Assembly (NCBI GenBank): GCA_027729805.1
Contig: JAQCEO010000006.1
Coordinates: 1-52,977, forward strand
Source: Actinomycetota bacterium
GTDB taxonomy: Bacteria; Actinomycetota; Actinomycetes; S36-B12
Direction: 5' to 3'
Length of the DNA: 52,977 nucleotides
Shown: in pieces, positions 1-7,066 of the stretch
Numbering within the stretch: position 1 is the first letter of the stretch
How the letters are laid out: each line of letters starts with the position of its first letter
Position numbers and translations under genes: made by a program
The notes under the pieces: generated by a model
What the model saw: only the letters and a program-made list of their open reading frames with translations
Told to the model about the DNA's origin: nothing
Databases searched by the model: none

Positions 1-63
1 AGCGCGCAGCAAACCCCTTGGTAATACTGCCTTCCTTGCGGTACCGGTACCAGATCCGGACAC
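1..63 (-). CDS. possible start of a gene running off the left edge (rnhB by position)
   Basis: An open frame starts with GTG at 61-63 and reads about 21 codons (MSGSGTGTARKAVLPRGLLR...) to the window edge. In actinobacteria rnhB (RNase HII) often follows lepB, and a basic, proline-containing start would fit. Nothing diagnostic is visible, the GTG sits directly after a T-run of a terminator-like hairpin, and no ribosome-binding site is seen. It is a positional guess. Confidence 0.25.
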   Translation of the reverse strand, partial: MSGSGTGTARKAVLPRGLLRA

Positions 64-84
64 AAAAAAGCCCGATCATCGGCT
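64..84 (-). terminator. intrinsic terminator after the lepB genes
   Basis: On the minus strand the sequence AGCCGATGATCGGGCT folds into a short hairpin (CCGA/TCGG plus AG/CT with one bulged G) followed directly by six T residues. It lies 65 bases after the stop of the last lepB and probably ends the rpsP-lepB transcription unit. Confidence 0.6.
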
Positions 85-148
85 ATTCGACGGCATAAAC
101 CCAAGCCCGCCCAACACCCTCCCCGGCTCGGCGCACTTCGATGACGAA

Positions 149-913
149 CTAGTTAGGCGCGCCATTGGCGATGGCCGGATTGCCGAAAATTTCCGGGATC
201 GGCTGGAGGCTAAGGCGATCAAACGGCCAAATCGTTAGCACCGTGCGGCCCACAGCGGACGCATCTGGTACCCCGCCATTGTTGACGTCCAGGTGGTAAC
301 GCGAATCTCGGGAGTTGCCTCGGTTATCCCCCATCATGAACATAGAGTCGGCCGGCACCACGATGTCAAAGCGCACCTGATCGGTCGGGCCGGATACATA
401 GGACTCATCTAGTGGCACCCCATTGAGCACGATGCGCCCTTGTTCATCGCAGCACGCGACCCGGTCACCGGCGATGCCAATTACCCGCTTGACTAGATCT
501 TGCCCAGTATCGCTCGGGAGCAAACCGATGAAGGTCAACGCGGTTCGAAGTGCGCTGCGCGCACCGGTTGGGCTTGGCTCAGGGGTTGGTAACCACCCGC
601 CAGGGTCCTGAAAAACCATGATTTCACCGCGCTGCACACCGGAAATTCGGGTCGTAACCTTGGCCGCGATAATCCGGTCATTAGGTAGCAGGGTTTCTTC
701 CATTGACGCACTAGGCACGTAGAAAGCCTGAATCAAGAAGGCCCGGACGAGCGCTGAGAGCACGAACGCCGAGACCACGATAATTACGGTTTCTCTCAGG
801 AAGTGGAGGGCGCTACTTTTTGATTCCTTGCGCTCCCCTTTACGGTGCCGACCACCTGCCACCGGCTCCGATGGTGGCAGGCCGTTGTCGTCATCGCGTG
901 CCGAGACCGCCAT
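149..913 (-). CDS. lepB: signal peptidase I (first copy in window)
   Basis: Type I signal peptidase (S26), a membrane serine protease that cleaves signal peptides of exported proteins. It has 254 aa: a charged N-terminal region of about 35 residues, one membrane segment at about 41-65, then the box with catalytic Ser70 (PSASMEETL) and the general base Lys142 in VKRVIGIAGD. The GDNRGNSRDSR motif near residues 193-203 is the conserved box E. Its ATG overlaps the stop of the upstream lepB by one base (TGATG), so the two are translationally coupled. Two adjacent lepB genes are common in actinobacteria; this copy has the longer cytoplasmic N-terminus and a Pro-rich insertion before the Lys box. 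Confidence 0.93.
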   Translation of the reverse strand: MAVSARDDDNGLPPSEPVAGGRHRKGERKESKSSALHFLRETVIIVVSAFVLSALVRAFLIQAFYVPSASMEETLLPNDRIIAAKVTTRISGVQRGEIMVFQDPGGWLPTPEPSPTGARSALRTALTFIGLLPSDTGQDLVKRVIGIAGDRVACCDEQGRIVLNGVPLDESYVSGPTDQVRFDIVVPADSMFMMGDNRGNSRDSRYHLDVNNGGVPDASAVGRTVLTIWPFDRLSLQPIPEIFGNPAIANGAPN

Positions 914-1596
914 CAGTTAGCCAAGCCAGGTGCGGGAACCTCAGCGAAATTCTCTGGGATTGAGACAGCTTGGATGCGGTTCAATGGCCAGAGCACATTC
1001 ATCACCCGGCCCACCACTCGACTTTGTGGCACCATTCCACCACCGGGATCACCTAGGTGGTAGCGCGAATCAGCGCTGTTGGAGCGGTGATCGCCCATTA
1101 GCCACAGCTTGCCATCGGGAACAATCACATCGAAGTTCATGTCACTTGGTGAATCGCCAGGGAACATATATGCGGCTTCCTCAAGAGGAACGTCGTTAAC
1201 CGTGATATGACCCTCAGCGTCGCAGCAGACTACATGATCACCCGGCAGTCCGAGCACCCGCTTAACAAAATCTGTGCTGTCCGGCGGTACCACCCCTATC
1301 GACTGGCCCAACCACGACAACGTGCCGGTAACCAGATCACGCTGAGGGATTTCACCAGCCTTGACGAATGAATCGGTGCCGTCAAACACCACGACATCAC
1401 CACGTTCAATTGGGCGCAGCCGATAAGTGATCTTGTTCACCAAAACGCGATCACCAACCTGCAAGGTGTCTTCCATTGAGCTCGACGGAATGGAGAAAGG
1501 GCGAGCAACGAAGGTAGTGAGAAGTAGGACAACGCCAAAAGCAATAATGAAAGTCAGTGGTAGGTCCCACCAAGGACCGCGTCTCTTATTGGCCAT
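913..1596 (-). CDS. lepB: signal peptidase I (second copy in window)
   Basis: Second type I signal peptidase, 227 aa, with one N-terminal membrane segment at about 12-31, catalytic Ser40 in IPSSSMEDTL, Lys112 in FVKRVLGLPGD, and the GDHRSNSADSR motif. It is clearly a paralogue of the downstream copy, sharing the CCD..G loop after the Lys box. It follows rplS by 66 bases in the same direction, the usual actinobacterial rplS-lepB order. Both copies keep the Ser/Lys dyad, so both should be active; different substrate preferences are possible but not visible. Confidence 0.93.
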   Translation of the reverse strand: MANKRRGPWWDLPLTFIIAFGVVLLLTTFVARPFSIPSSSMEDTLQVGDRVLVNKITYRLRPIERGDVVVFDGTDSFVKAGEIPQRDLVTGTLSWLGQSIGVVPPDSTDFVKRVLGLPGDHVVCCDAEGHITVNDVPLEEAAYMFPGDSPSDMNFDVIVPDGKLWLMGDHRSNSADSRYHLGDPGGGMVPQSRVVGRVMNVLWPLNRIQAVSIPENFAEVPAPGLAN

Positions 1597-1662
1597 CGCT
1601 AAGTCAGACTATCAATTCCAATTAGCGGCGAAACAATTTGTCGGGTGCGGACGAGAAGTGTC

Positions 1663-2061
1663 TTATTCTTGGACTGCTGCGGACTCGGCTGCCCCGGGGC
1701 CTGCTGCCGTAGATACATTCTCCCGGCGCTCGTGAATCTTTGCCGCCTTACCGCGCAGATCCCGCAGGTAGTACAACTTGGCGCGACGTACATCACCGCG
1801 GGTTAGCAACTCGATCTTCTCAAGGATTGGGGTGTGCAGCGGGAAGGTACGCTCGACTCCGACGCCATAGGAAACCTTGCGAACCGTGAAAGTCTCGCCA
1901 ACACCTGAGCCGGCCCGAGCAGTAACCACACCTTGGAAAATCTGGACACGGGTCTTGTTACCTTCAACAACCTTTACGTGCACCTTGACGGTGTCACCTG
2001 CTCGAAGGTCCGGGAGCCCGGTCTTTAGGGATGCCGCGTCAACGCCGTCAAGGGTCTTCAT
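1663..2061 (-). CDS. rplS: 50S ribosomal protein L19
   Basis: L19 sits at the 30S-50S interface. The family core is clear: [51 protein letters not shown] and [19 protein letters not shown] chose the ATG at 2061 ([12 protein letters not shown]) because AGGAAGTG precedes it by about ten bases; an upstream in-frame ATG at 2088 would add nine non-conserved residues. The C-terminus has a short Ala/Glu extension. A strongly structured leader lies between trmD and this gene. Confidence 0.95.
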   Translation of the reverse strand: MKTLDGVDAASLKTGLPDLRAGDTVKVHVKVVEGNKTRVQIFQGVVTARAGSGVGETFTVRKVSYGVGVERTFPLHTPILEKIELLTRGDVRRAKLYYLRDLRGKAAKIHERRENVSTAAGPGAAESAAVQE

Positions 2062-2158
2062 CTTGGATTCACTTCCTGCAAGCGCCACAGGTCGCCCACA
2101 ATTATTGGCCCCACTTTGGGGATCGGGAACACTCGTTAACTCAAAACCGGCGGCTTCC

Positions 2159-2217
2159 CCTGTGGCGGGGCACCCCGGGCCTGCTGCCCAAGTCTGCCAC
2201 AGGCCCGATACGGGGCC
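2159..2217 (-). promoter_or_regulatory. structured RNA element in the rplS 5' leader
   Basis: In the 177-base trmD-rplS gap the minus strand holds an 8-bp perfect outer stem, CCTGTGGC with GCCACAGG (2159-2166 and 2196-2203). It encloses two further short hairpins, GGGC/GCCC and CGGG/CCCG, giving a three-way-junction-like fold. A second hairpin GGCCC/GGGCC lies just upstream (2202-2217), and CCCCAAAGTGGGG lies downstream near 2109-2121. This much pairing is unusual for a gap inside an operon. Autoregulatory leaders are known for several r-proteins, including L19 in Firmicutes; the role here is inference. Confidence 0.4.
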
Positions 2218-2238
2218 AAACCGACCTAGCTCTGCCGG

Positions 2239-2985
2239 CTAGCTTTGGTGATCCCCGTGCTGATCTGAGGCTAAGTCAGCGGCCAATTCGGGGCGCATCT
2301 GCGCCGTCCGCAACCGCGCCTGTTCGGCTCGCCAACTGGTGATCTGCCCATGGTGCCCACCAAGTAACACCTCTGGCACCGTCAACCCACGCCATTCCTG
2401 TGGCTTGGTGAAAACCGGTCCTTCAAGCAGGTGTGCCATCGAGCCCGAAGCGAATGAGTCGTCGGTCACGCTGGCTTCATTACCGACAACACCAGGAAGT
2501 AAGCGCGCGATTGCTTCAATCAACACCAAGCTCGCCACCTCACCACCGGCTAGCACATAGTCGCCTATCCCAACTTCACGCACCCCAGCCCAATCCGCAC
2601 TCGCTGAATAATGCTGGGCCACCCGCGCATCTATGCCTTCGTAACGCCCGCAGGCGAAAACCAGCCACGGGTCGCTGGTCCACGCCTGGGCCGCACGTTG
2701 ATCAAAGACCACCCCCGAGGGGGTTGGCACCACCAATACCGGCCGCAATTCCTTATTCGTTGCGGCAATCGCATCTAGTGCCTCACCCCACGGTTGTGGG
2801 CCCATCACCATGCCTGGCCCACCGCCATAGGGAGTATCGTCAACGGTGTTGTGTCGGTCATGCGCAAATGTGCGCAGATCATGTACATGAACCTCGATCA
2901 AGCCGGCCGCTATCGCTTTGCCCAAAAGTGACAGGGTCAGCGGTGTGAAGTAATCCGGGAAAATCGTGACCAAGTCAATTCGCAT
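2239..2985 (-). CDS. trmD: tRNA (guanine-N1)-methyltransferase
   Basis: TrmD methylates G37 of tRNAs that read codons starting with C/U/G next to G36, using SAM, and so prevents +1 frameshifting. SPOUT-fold signatures are seen: MRIDLVTIFPDYF at the start, YGGGPGMVMGPQP, VFACGRYEGIDARV, VGIGDYVLAGGE and the knot LPGVVGNEASVTDDSF. The start is placed at the ATG giving MRIDLVTIFP, overlapping the rimM end by 11 bases; an upstream ATG would add five residues. Length of 248 aa is typical. Confidence 0.95.
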   Translation of the reverse strand: MRIDLVTIFPDYFTPLTLSLLGKAIAAGLIEVHVHDLRTFAHDRHNTVDDTPYGGGPGMVMGPQPWGEALDAIAATNKELRPVLVVPTPSGVVFDQRAAQAWTSDPWLVFACGRYEGIDARVAQHYSASADWAGVREVGIGDYVLAGGEVASLVLIEAIARLLPGVVGNEASVTDDSFASGSMAHLLEGPVFTKPQEWRGLTVPEVLLGGHHGQITSWRAEQARLRTAQMRPELAADLASDQHGDHQS

Positions 2986-3496
2986 CGACCGGCTCCTCAA
3001 TCAGCCCCGCGGGTGGATCGACGAGAATTCGACGCGTTGCCATGTCAACGGTTGGCACGATCTGTGCGACAAATGGAATTAGTACCTCTCGCCCGGTTGC
3101 TGTAATTACCGACAGCAACTCTTGGGAGGGCAGGTGCACAACCTCGCCGACCACGCCTATTGGTTCACCGCTAATTGTCTCAACCTTGCACCCAATCAGC
3201 GCACTATCATAGAATTCGTCGGGATCAGATGGCTGAGCCTCGGCATCCCGCTCGACTTCGAGAATTGTTCCGCGCAGGGTTTCGGCGGCACTTCGGCTTT
3301 CGTAGCCAACGAAGTTCACTAGCAGGCGACCGGAGTGCCAATGAATCTCGGCAACAGTCAGCAAGCCGACGGCGCCGTCCGCGAAAAGAACCGAACTCGG
3401 AGCAAAACGCTCATCGGGTTCGTCCGTTCGAAGCTCTATGGTTACCTGGCCCCGCAGGCCATGGGGTTTACCGATGCGGCCGACAACGACACGCAT
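2975..3496 (-). CDS. rimM: ribosome maturation factor RimM
   Basis: RimM binds S19 and helps mature the head of the 30S subunit. The N-terminal barrel shows VGRIGKPHGLRGQVTI and the C-terminal PRC-barrel shows DEFYDSALIGCKVET, GEVVHLPSQELLSV, VLIPFVAQIVPTVD and RRILVDPPAGLIE. Length of 173 aa is normal. It lies between khpA and trmD, its end overlapping trmD, in the conserved rpsP-khpA-rimM-trmD-rplS operon. Confidence 0.95.
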   Translation of the reverse strand: MRVVVGRIGKPHGLRGQVTIELRTDEPDERFAPSSVLFADGAVGLLTVAEIHWHSGRLLVNFVGYESRSAAETLRGTILEVERDAEAQPSDPDEFYDSALIGCKVETISGEPIGVVGEVVHLPSQELLSVITATGREVLIPFVAQIVPTVDMATRRILVDPPAGLIEEPVDAN

Positions 3497-3510
3497 GACT
3501 ACCTAATTGG

Positions 3511-3750
3511 TCAGCGCTCGGCTACATCGAGGAAATCGATACGCACGCCGCGACCGTCATTTAGTGCGGCCATGACTGTGCGCAGCGCGGTCGCGGTACG
3601 GCCGGCTCGGCCGATCACCCGACCCATGTCCTGCGGATGTACCCGAACGTCAAGGCATTTGCCCCGACGCTGCTCACGCTCGCTGACAAAAACATCACTT
3701 GGATTATCGACGATGCCGCGCACCAAGTGCGCCAAGGCTTCTTCCAACAT
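3511..3750 (-). CDS. khpA: KH-domain RNA-binding protein KhpA
   Basis: Small (79 aa) single type-II KH-domain protein. It starts [20 protein letters not shown] and has the RNA-binding GxxG loop in GRVIGRAGRTATALRTV. KhpA proteins bind RNA, often together with KhpB/Jag, and affect translation and cell division in Gram-positives. The ATG overlaps the rpsP stop (ATGA), so it is coupled to S16 synthesis. Confidence 0.92.
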   Translation of the reverse strand: MLEEALAHLVRGIVDNPSDVFVSEREQRRGKCLDVRVHPQDMGRVIGRAGRTATALRTVMAALNDGRGVRIDFLDVAER

Positions 3751-4274
3751 CAGGGGGTGCCTTCAGTAACGGCTTCAACCGCTTCAACCACTTCAACCGC
3801 TTCAACCGCATCAATAACCGCTACCGCCTCGGCGGCGACCACGGCGGCTTCGATAACTGTGTTGTCGGACGCTGGCGCCACCGGAGCGGTCACCTCAATC
3901 TTGGGCTTCTTGGCAGGTGTTTTTGGCTCCTTGGCCGCATCTTGGATGGCCGCTTCAAATTTAATAAGGCGGCTGACCTTGGGCTCGGCCACCCGCAAGG
4001 TGCCCTCAGCACCGGGTAGGCCCTTAAATTTTTGCCAATCCCCGGTCACTTTCAATATTGCGGTTACGGCTTCGGTAGGCAGTGCACCAACTCCGAGCCA
4101 GTACTGCACCCGCGCCGAGTCGACCTTGATAACACTCGGGTCTTCCATCGGTTGGTAGAGGCCAATCTCCTCAATGGACCGACCATTGCGCGCGGCGCGT
4201 GCATCAGCAACCACGATTCGGTACTGCGGAGCATGGATCTTGCCAAGACGCTTAAGTTTGATTTTTACGGCCAC
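3750..4274 (-). CDS. rpsP: 30S ribosomal protein S16 with a long low-complexity tail
   Basis: The first 80 or so residues are canonical S16: [38 protein letters not shown] and [16 protein letters not shown]16 is an early 30S assembly protein. Bacterial S16 is often about 80-90 aa, but this one has 174 aa. After a Lys/Pro hinge ([14 protein letters not shown]) comes an Ala/Val/Glu/Asp tail with repeats such as [13 protein letters not shown]-terminal extensions of S16 occur in actinobacteria; this one is acidic and repetitive. First gene of the S16 operon. Confidence 0.95.
   Translation of the reverse strand: MAVKIKLKRLGKIHAPQYRIVVADARAARNGRSIEEIGLYQPMEDPSVIKVDSARVQYWLGVGALPTEAVTAILKVTGDWQKFKGLPGAEGTLRVAEPKVSRLIKFEAAIQDAAKEPKTPAKKPKIEVTAPVAPASDNTVIEAAVVAAEAVAVIDAVEAVEVVEAVEAVTEGTP
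3772..3807. repeat. 9-bp tandem repeat inside rpsP
   Basis: Four near-identical copies of GCTTCAACC (one begins with A) stand head to tail and encode repeated V-E-A/V-V-E triplets of the S16 tail. A more diverged copy follows. The unit is a multiple of three, so copy-number change would keep the frame. Confidence 0.75.
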
Positions 4275-4370
4275 GGTGGGCTTATCTCCTGTTTTTTAGG
4301 CGGTGCGCGCCGGCAATCGCGTGGGGACACGACGTTTGGCGAAAACCTTGCGGGTTGCCACTTCGGAAGG

Positions 4371-4402
4371 ATAGAGGGCCAACCTGGCGGCAAGACCTCT
4401 AT
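4371..4402 (-). promoter_or_regulatory. inverted repeat in the rpsP upstream region
   Basis: ATAGAGG and CCTCTAT form a perfect 7-bp inverted repeat with an 18-base loop, about 100 bases before the rpsP start, in the 225-base gap after the YcnI-like gene. It may be a leader hairpin or an operator. No good promoter could be assigned around it. Confidence 0.3.
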
Positions 4403-4499
4403 ATTCTGCCAGATGATCAAGTAGGCCAGAACCACGGGTCAAAATCCGGTGGTTTGCCGCTCAGTACCCCGGGTGCGCCGAGCCCGCCGTTGCTCCGGG

Positions 4500-5021
4500 T
4501 CAGGGCAGCACCTGCACCTGGGGCAATGGGGTCAAGGGTGGCGCGGGGGCCGATGCGGTGGCCGGGATAAACGGGGTATCCCACCAAGTGACCCCGCTGG
4601 GGCATACCTGCAGCACCCGCAAGCCATAAATCCCGGCGGACTTAGGCCACCTGACCGTCATCGGAAAAAACATCGGGGTCCCAAATGGCTGCGGGGCCCC
4701 TTGACTGGTCCAAGTGATCTGTTGGCCGCCATCAGCAAGCCGCGCACTCAAGGACGTCCAACCACTCACCGCGGCCGGCTTTATCGCACCCCAGGGCTTA
4801 CCAGCAAAAGCAATAACCTGCGTCGTTCCGTCCTGGCCGGTTAAGCATCCGTGCTGGATCTCCAAAGTCAGCACACTGGATTTGCCAGCGACGGCCGACA
4901 CGCCATTTAGTTCGACAATCGCGTGCGCGCTTGCTGGCGAACTCGATACCAATGCCGAAATGATGACGAGCCCACCGAGCGCTACACAAAAAGTGGGGAT
5001 GCTCCGACTTGGCAGGGTCAT
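4500..5021 (-). CDS. YcnI-like (DUF1775) exported copper-binding protein
   Basis: A 173-aa protein with a signal peptide of about 32 residues, cleaved at ASA before His33 (HAIVELNG). An N-terminal His on the mature protein, a downstream Glu (LTLEIQHG) and Trp residues (VRWPKS, TWWDTP) fit the copper site described for the YcnI family. The body carries family features GAIKPA, ITWTSQG and the PVRW/TVRWPK region. The C-terminus is Pro-rich and there is no terminal membrane anchor, unlike many YcnI proteins. It lies four bases after ffh on the same strand. No copper transporter (CopD) or PCu(A)C chaperone, its usual neighbours, is present. Confidence 0.75.
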   Translation of the reverse strand: MTLPSRSIPTFCVALGGLVIISALVSSSPASAHAIVELNGVSAVAGKSSVLTLEIQHGCLTGQDGTTQVIAFAGKPWGAIKPAAVSGWTSLSARLADGGQQITWTSQGAPQPFGTPMFFPMTVRWPKSAGIYGLRVLQVCPSGVTWWDTPFIPATASAPAPPLTPLPQVQVLP

Positions 5022-5025
5022 TAGC

Positions 5026-6561
5026 TTAATTTAGCAGTTTCTTGAACTCAGGGGGCAAGGCCGAGATATCTAAGTCTGCCGGCACCGCGGTTGGTGCAAA
5101 GATGCCGGCTTCTTGATCGGCTCGCTTTGCCGGATTGCCGCTTCGACTTTTACCCTTGGCCGGTTTGCTGGCCTTGGCCATCTTGCCTTTAGATTTCTTG
5201 CCACCACCTAGACCTGGCATCCCCGGCAGGCCCGGCCCCCCCGGCAGGCCCGGCACCCCACCTTTACCCATCTGCTTCATCATTTTCTGGGCTTGGCTAA
5301 AGCGTTCAATTAGGCCATTGACTTCACTGACCGATGACCCAGATCCGCGAGCAATCCGAGCTCTGCGTGACCCATTCAAGATCTTTGGCTCTTGGCGCTC
5401 GGCCGGAGTCATCGATTGAATGATCGCAGCTACCCGATCCATTTCACGATCATCCACTTGATCCAGTTGGGCTTTCATCTCGCCCATCCCGGGCAGCATG
5501 CCCATGATCTTGCCGATCGAGCCCATCTTCTTGAGCGACTGCATTTGCTCAAGGAAGTCATCAAGGGTGAAATCCTCACCCGCTGAAACCTTGCGCGCCA
5601 TCCGTTCGGTTTGCTCAGCATCAAATACCCGTTCGGCCTGTTCGATCAAGGTGAGCATGTCACCCATATCTAGGATGCGCGACGCCATGCGGTCGGGGTG
5701 GAACACCTCAAAGTCGGTTAATTTCTCACCGACCGACGCAAACATAATGGGGCGCTTTGTCACGCTGACGATTGACAGCGCGGCGCCACCACGAGCATCA
5801 CCATCGAGTTTGGTGAGGACAACTGCATCAAAGCCAACACCCTCGGCGAACTCCACCGCGGTGCGTACGGCATCTTGACCGATCATCGCGTCAACTACCA
5901 GCAAGGTTTCATCAGGTCGGGCAGCATCACGTACCGCCCGCAACTGCTGCATTAGCTCAGCGTCAATCGCCAACCGACCTGCCGTATCGACGATGACAAC
6001 GTCATGCAATTTTTGTTCAGCGAACACCCGAGCGTCTTTGGTCACCCGGATCGGATCACCAACACCATTTCCGGGCTCCGGGGCAAAAACCGCGACACCG
6101 GCCTGCTCGGCGATGATGCGCAATTGATCCACCGCATTAGGACGCTGTAGATCGGCCGCGACAAGAAGCGGGGTATGGCCCTCGTTTTTTAGCTGAAGTG
6201 CCAACTTGCCCGCGAGTGTTGTCTTGCCGGCACCTTGTAGGCCCGCAAGCAAGATCACCGTCGGCGGATTCTTTGCGAAAACAAGATTCCGAGTTTCGCC
6301 CCCCAGAATTGCGATGAGCTCCTCGTGCACGATCTTGACGATTTGCTGGGCCGGGTTAAGGGCACCAGAAGCCGCTGCGGCTAGGGCCCGTTCCTTGACT
6401 ACCGCGGTGAACTCGCGCACCACGGGCAATGCAACGTCGGCCTCTAGCAATGCGGTGCGAATTTCGCGCACCGTCGCATCAACATCGGATTCGGAGAGTC
6501 GGCCCTTACCGCGCAGTCCCTTGATGGTGGCGGCAAGGCGATCAGAGAGGTTCGCGAACAC
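5026..6561 (-). CDS. ffh: signal recognition particle GTPase Ffh
   Basis: Ffh binds SRP RNA and nascent signal peptides and docks on FtsY. It has the N domain (FANLSDRLAATIKGLRGKGRLSE), the G domain (GLQGAGKTTLAGKLA, DTAGRL, TKLDGDARGGAALS) and the Met-rich M domain (MGSIGKIMGMLPGMGE, GSRRARIARGSG), ending in a Gly/Pro and Lys-rich tail. The start is GTG at 6561 (VFANLSDRL), where Ffh homology begins, giving 511 aa. No Shine-Dalgarno is seen, but TACTCT lies six bases upstream, which suits a leaderless mRNA. The frame stays open upstream into an amt remnant for 150 more codons, so an automatic call would give a false 661-aa protein. Confidence 0.93.
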   Translation of the reverse strand: MFANLSDRLAATIKGLRGKGRLSESDVDATVREIRTALLEADVALPVVREFTAVVKERALAAAASGALNPAQQIVKIVHEELIAILGGETRNLVFAKNPPTVILLAGLQGAGKTTLAGKLALQLKNEGHTPLLVAADLQRPNAVDQLRIIAEQAGVAVFAPEPGNGVGDPIRVTKDARVFAEQKLHDVVIVDTAGRLAIDAELMQQLRAVRDAARPDETLLVVDAMIGQDAVRTAVEFAEGVGFDAVVLTKLDGDARGGAALSIVSVTKRPIMFASVGEKLTDFEVFHPDRMASRILDMGDMLTLIEQAERVFDAEQTERMARKVSAGEDFTLDDFLEQMQSLKKMGSIGKIMGMLPGMGEMKAQLDQVDDREMDRVAAIIQSMTPAERQEPKILNGSRRARIARGSGSSVSEVNGLIERFSQAQKMMKQMGKGGVPGLPGGPGLPGMPGLGGGKKSKGKMAKASKPAKGKSRSGNPAKRADQEAGIFAPTAVPADLDISALPPEFKKLLN

Positions 6562-6567
6562 GGGGTC

Positions 6568-6573
6568 AGAGTA
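6568..6573 (-). promoter_or_regulatory. -10 element of a likely leaderless ffh promoter
   Basis: TACTCT (TAnnnT pattern) stands six bases before the ffh GTG, the spacing expected when transcription starts at or next to the start codon. No convincing -35 is present. The same TACTCT plus six bases plus GTG occurs at the leuA leader peptide. Confidence 0.4.
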
Positions 6574-6648
6574 TCGGCTGGCCCGCTGCCCTCGTCGGCT
6601 AACCGGCTGCCATTGCCTCCAGCACCCGCCAACGCACCCCGTCGGCCA

Positions 6649-7011
6649 GGTTGGTTGATAGTGGCCCACCCGGCGGCCAATAACAATTGCCAACGCTAAA
6701 GCCGCTGCACCGGCGTTGATATGTACAGCGGTGCCACCAGCGAAGTCGATCACTCCAAGTTTGTAGAGCCAGCCCCCGGTTTCGGGATTGAGAGTGAAAA
6801 CCCAGTGGGCCACCGGAAAGTACACGAGTACCGCCCATACCCCCGCAAAAACTAGCCAAGCACTGAACTTGCTGCGGTCCACGATGGTGCTGGCGATCAG
6901 GTCTACCGTGAGACAGGCGAACATCGCCTGGAAAGCCACGAAGCCCATATCCGGTACCGCAGCCACGAATGGTTCAGTGGCTGGAGGATTGCGTGCGGAC
7001 GTTTCAGTCAC
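6649..7011 (-). pseudogene. remnant of an ammonium transporter gene (amt)
   Basis: About 100 codons match the middle of Amt/MEP transporters: FVAFQAMFACLTVDLIAS, DRSKFSAWLVFAGVWAVLVYFPVAHWVF, then GVIDFAGGTAVHINAGAAAL, which contains the pore His of the HINA motif, and IGRRVGH. The transporter's N-terminal membrane helices and everything after this point are missing; homology stops near 6650 and the frame then continues without a stop into ffh. In many actinobacteria amt-glnK-glnD lies between ftsY and ffh, so this is best explained as the scar of a deletion. A few codons in another frame ending at 6599 (RVLEAMAAG, stop) could be the tail of a lost neighbour, but that is too short to name. 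Confidence 0.8.
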
Positions 7012-7066
7012 GCACTAATCACGTTTCGTGGGTGTCACATCAGGGGCTACTTAGGTAAACGCTGTG

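Noticed and set aside
40-51. GGTACCGGTACC palindrome near the left edge.
   Set aside because: Too short and isolated to call a regulatory site.
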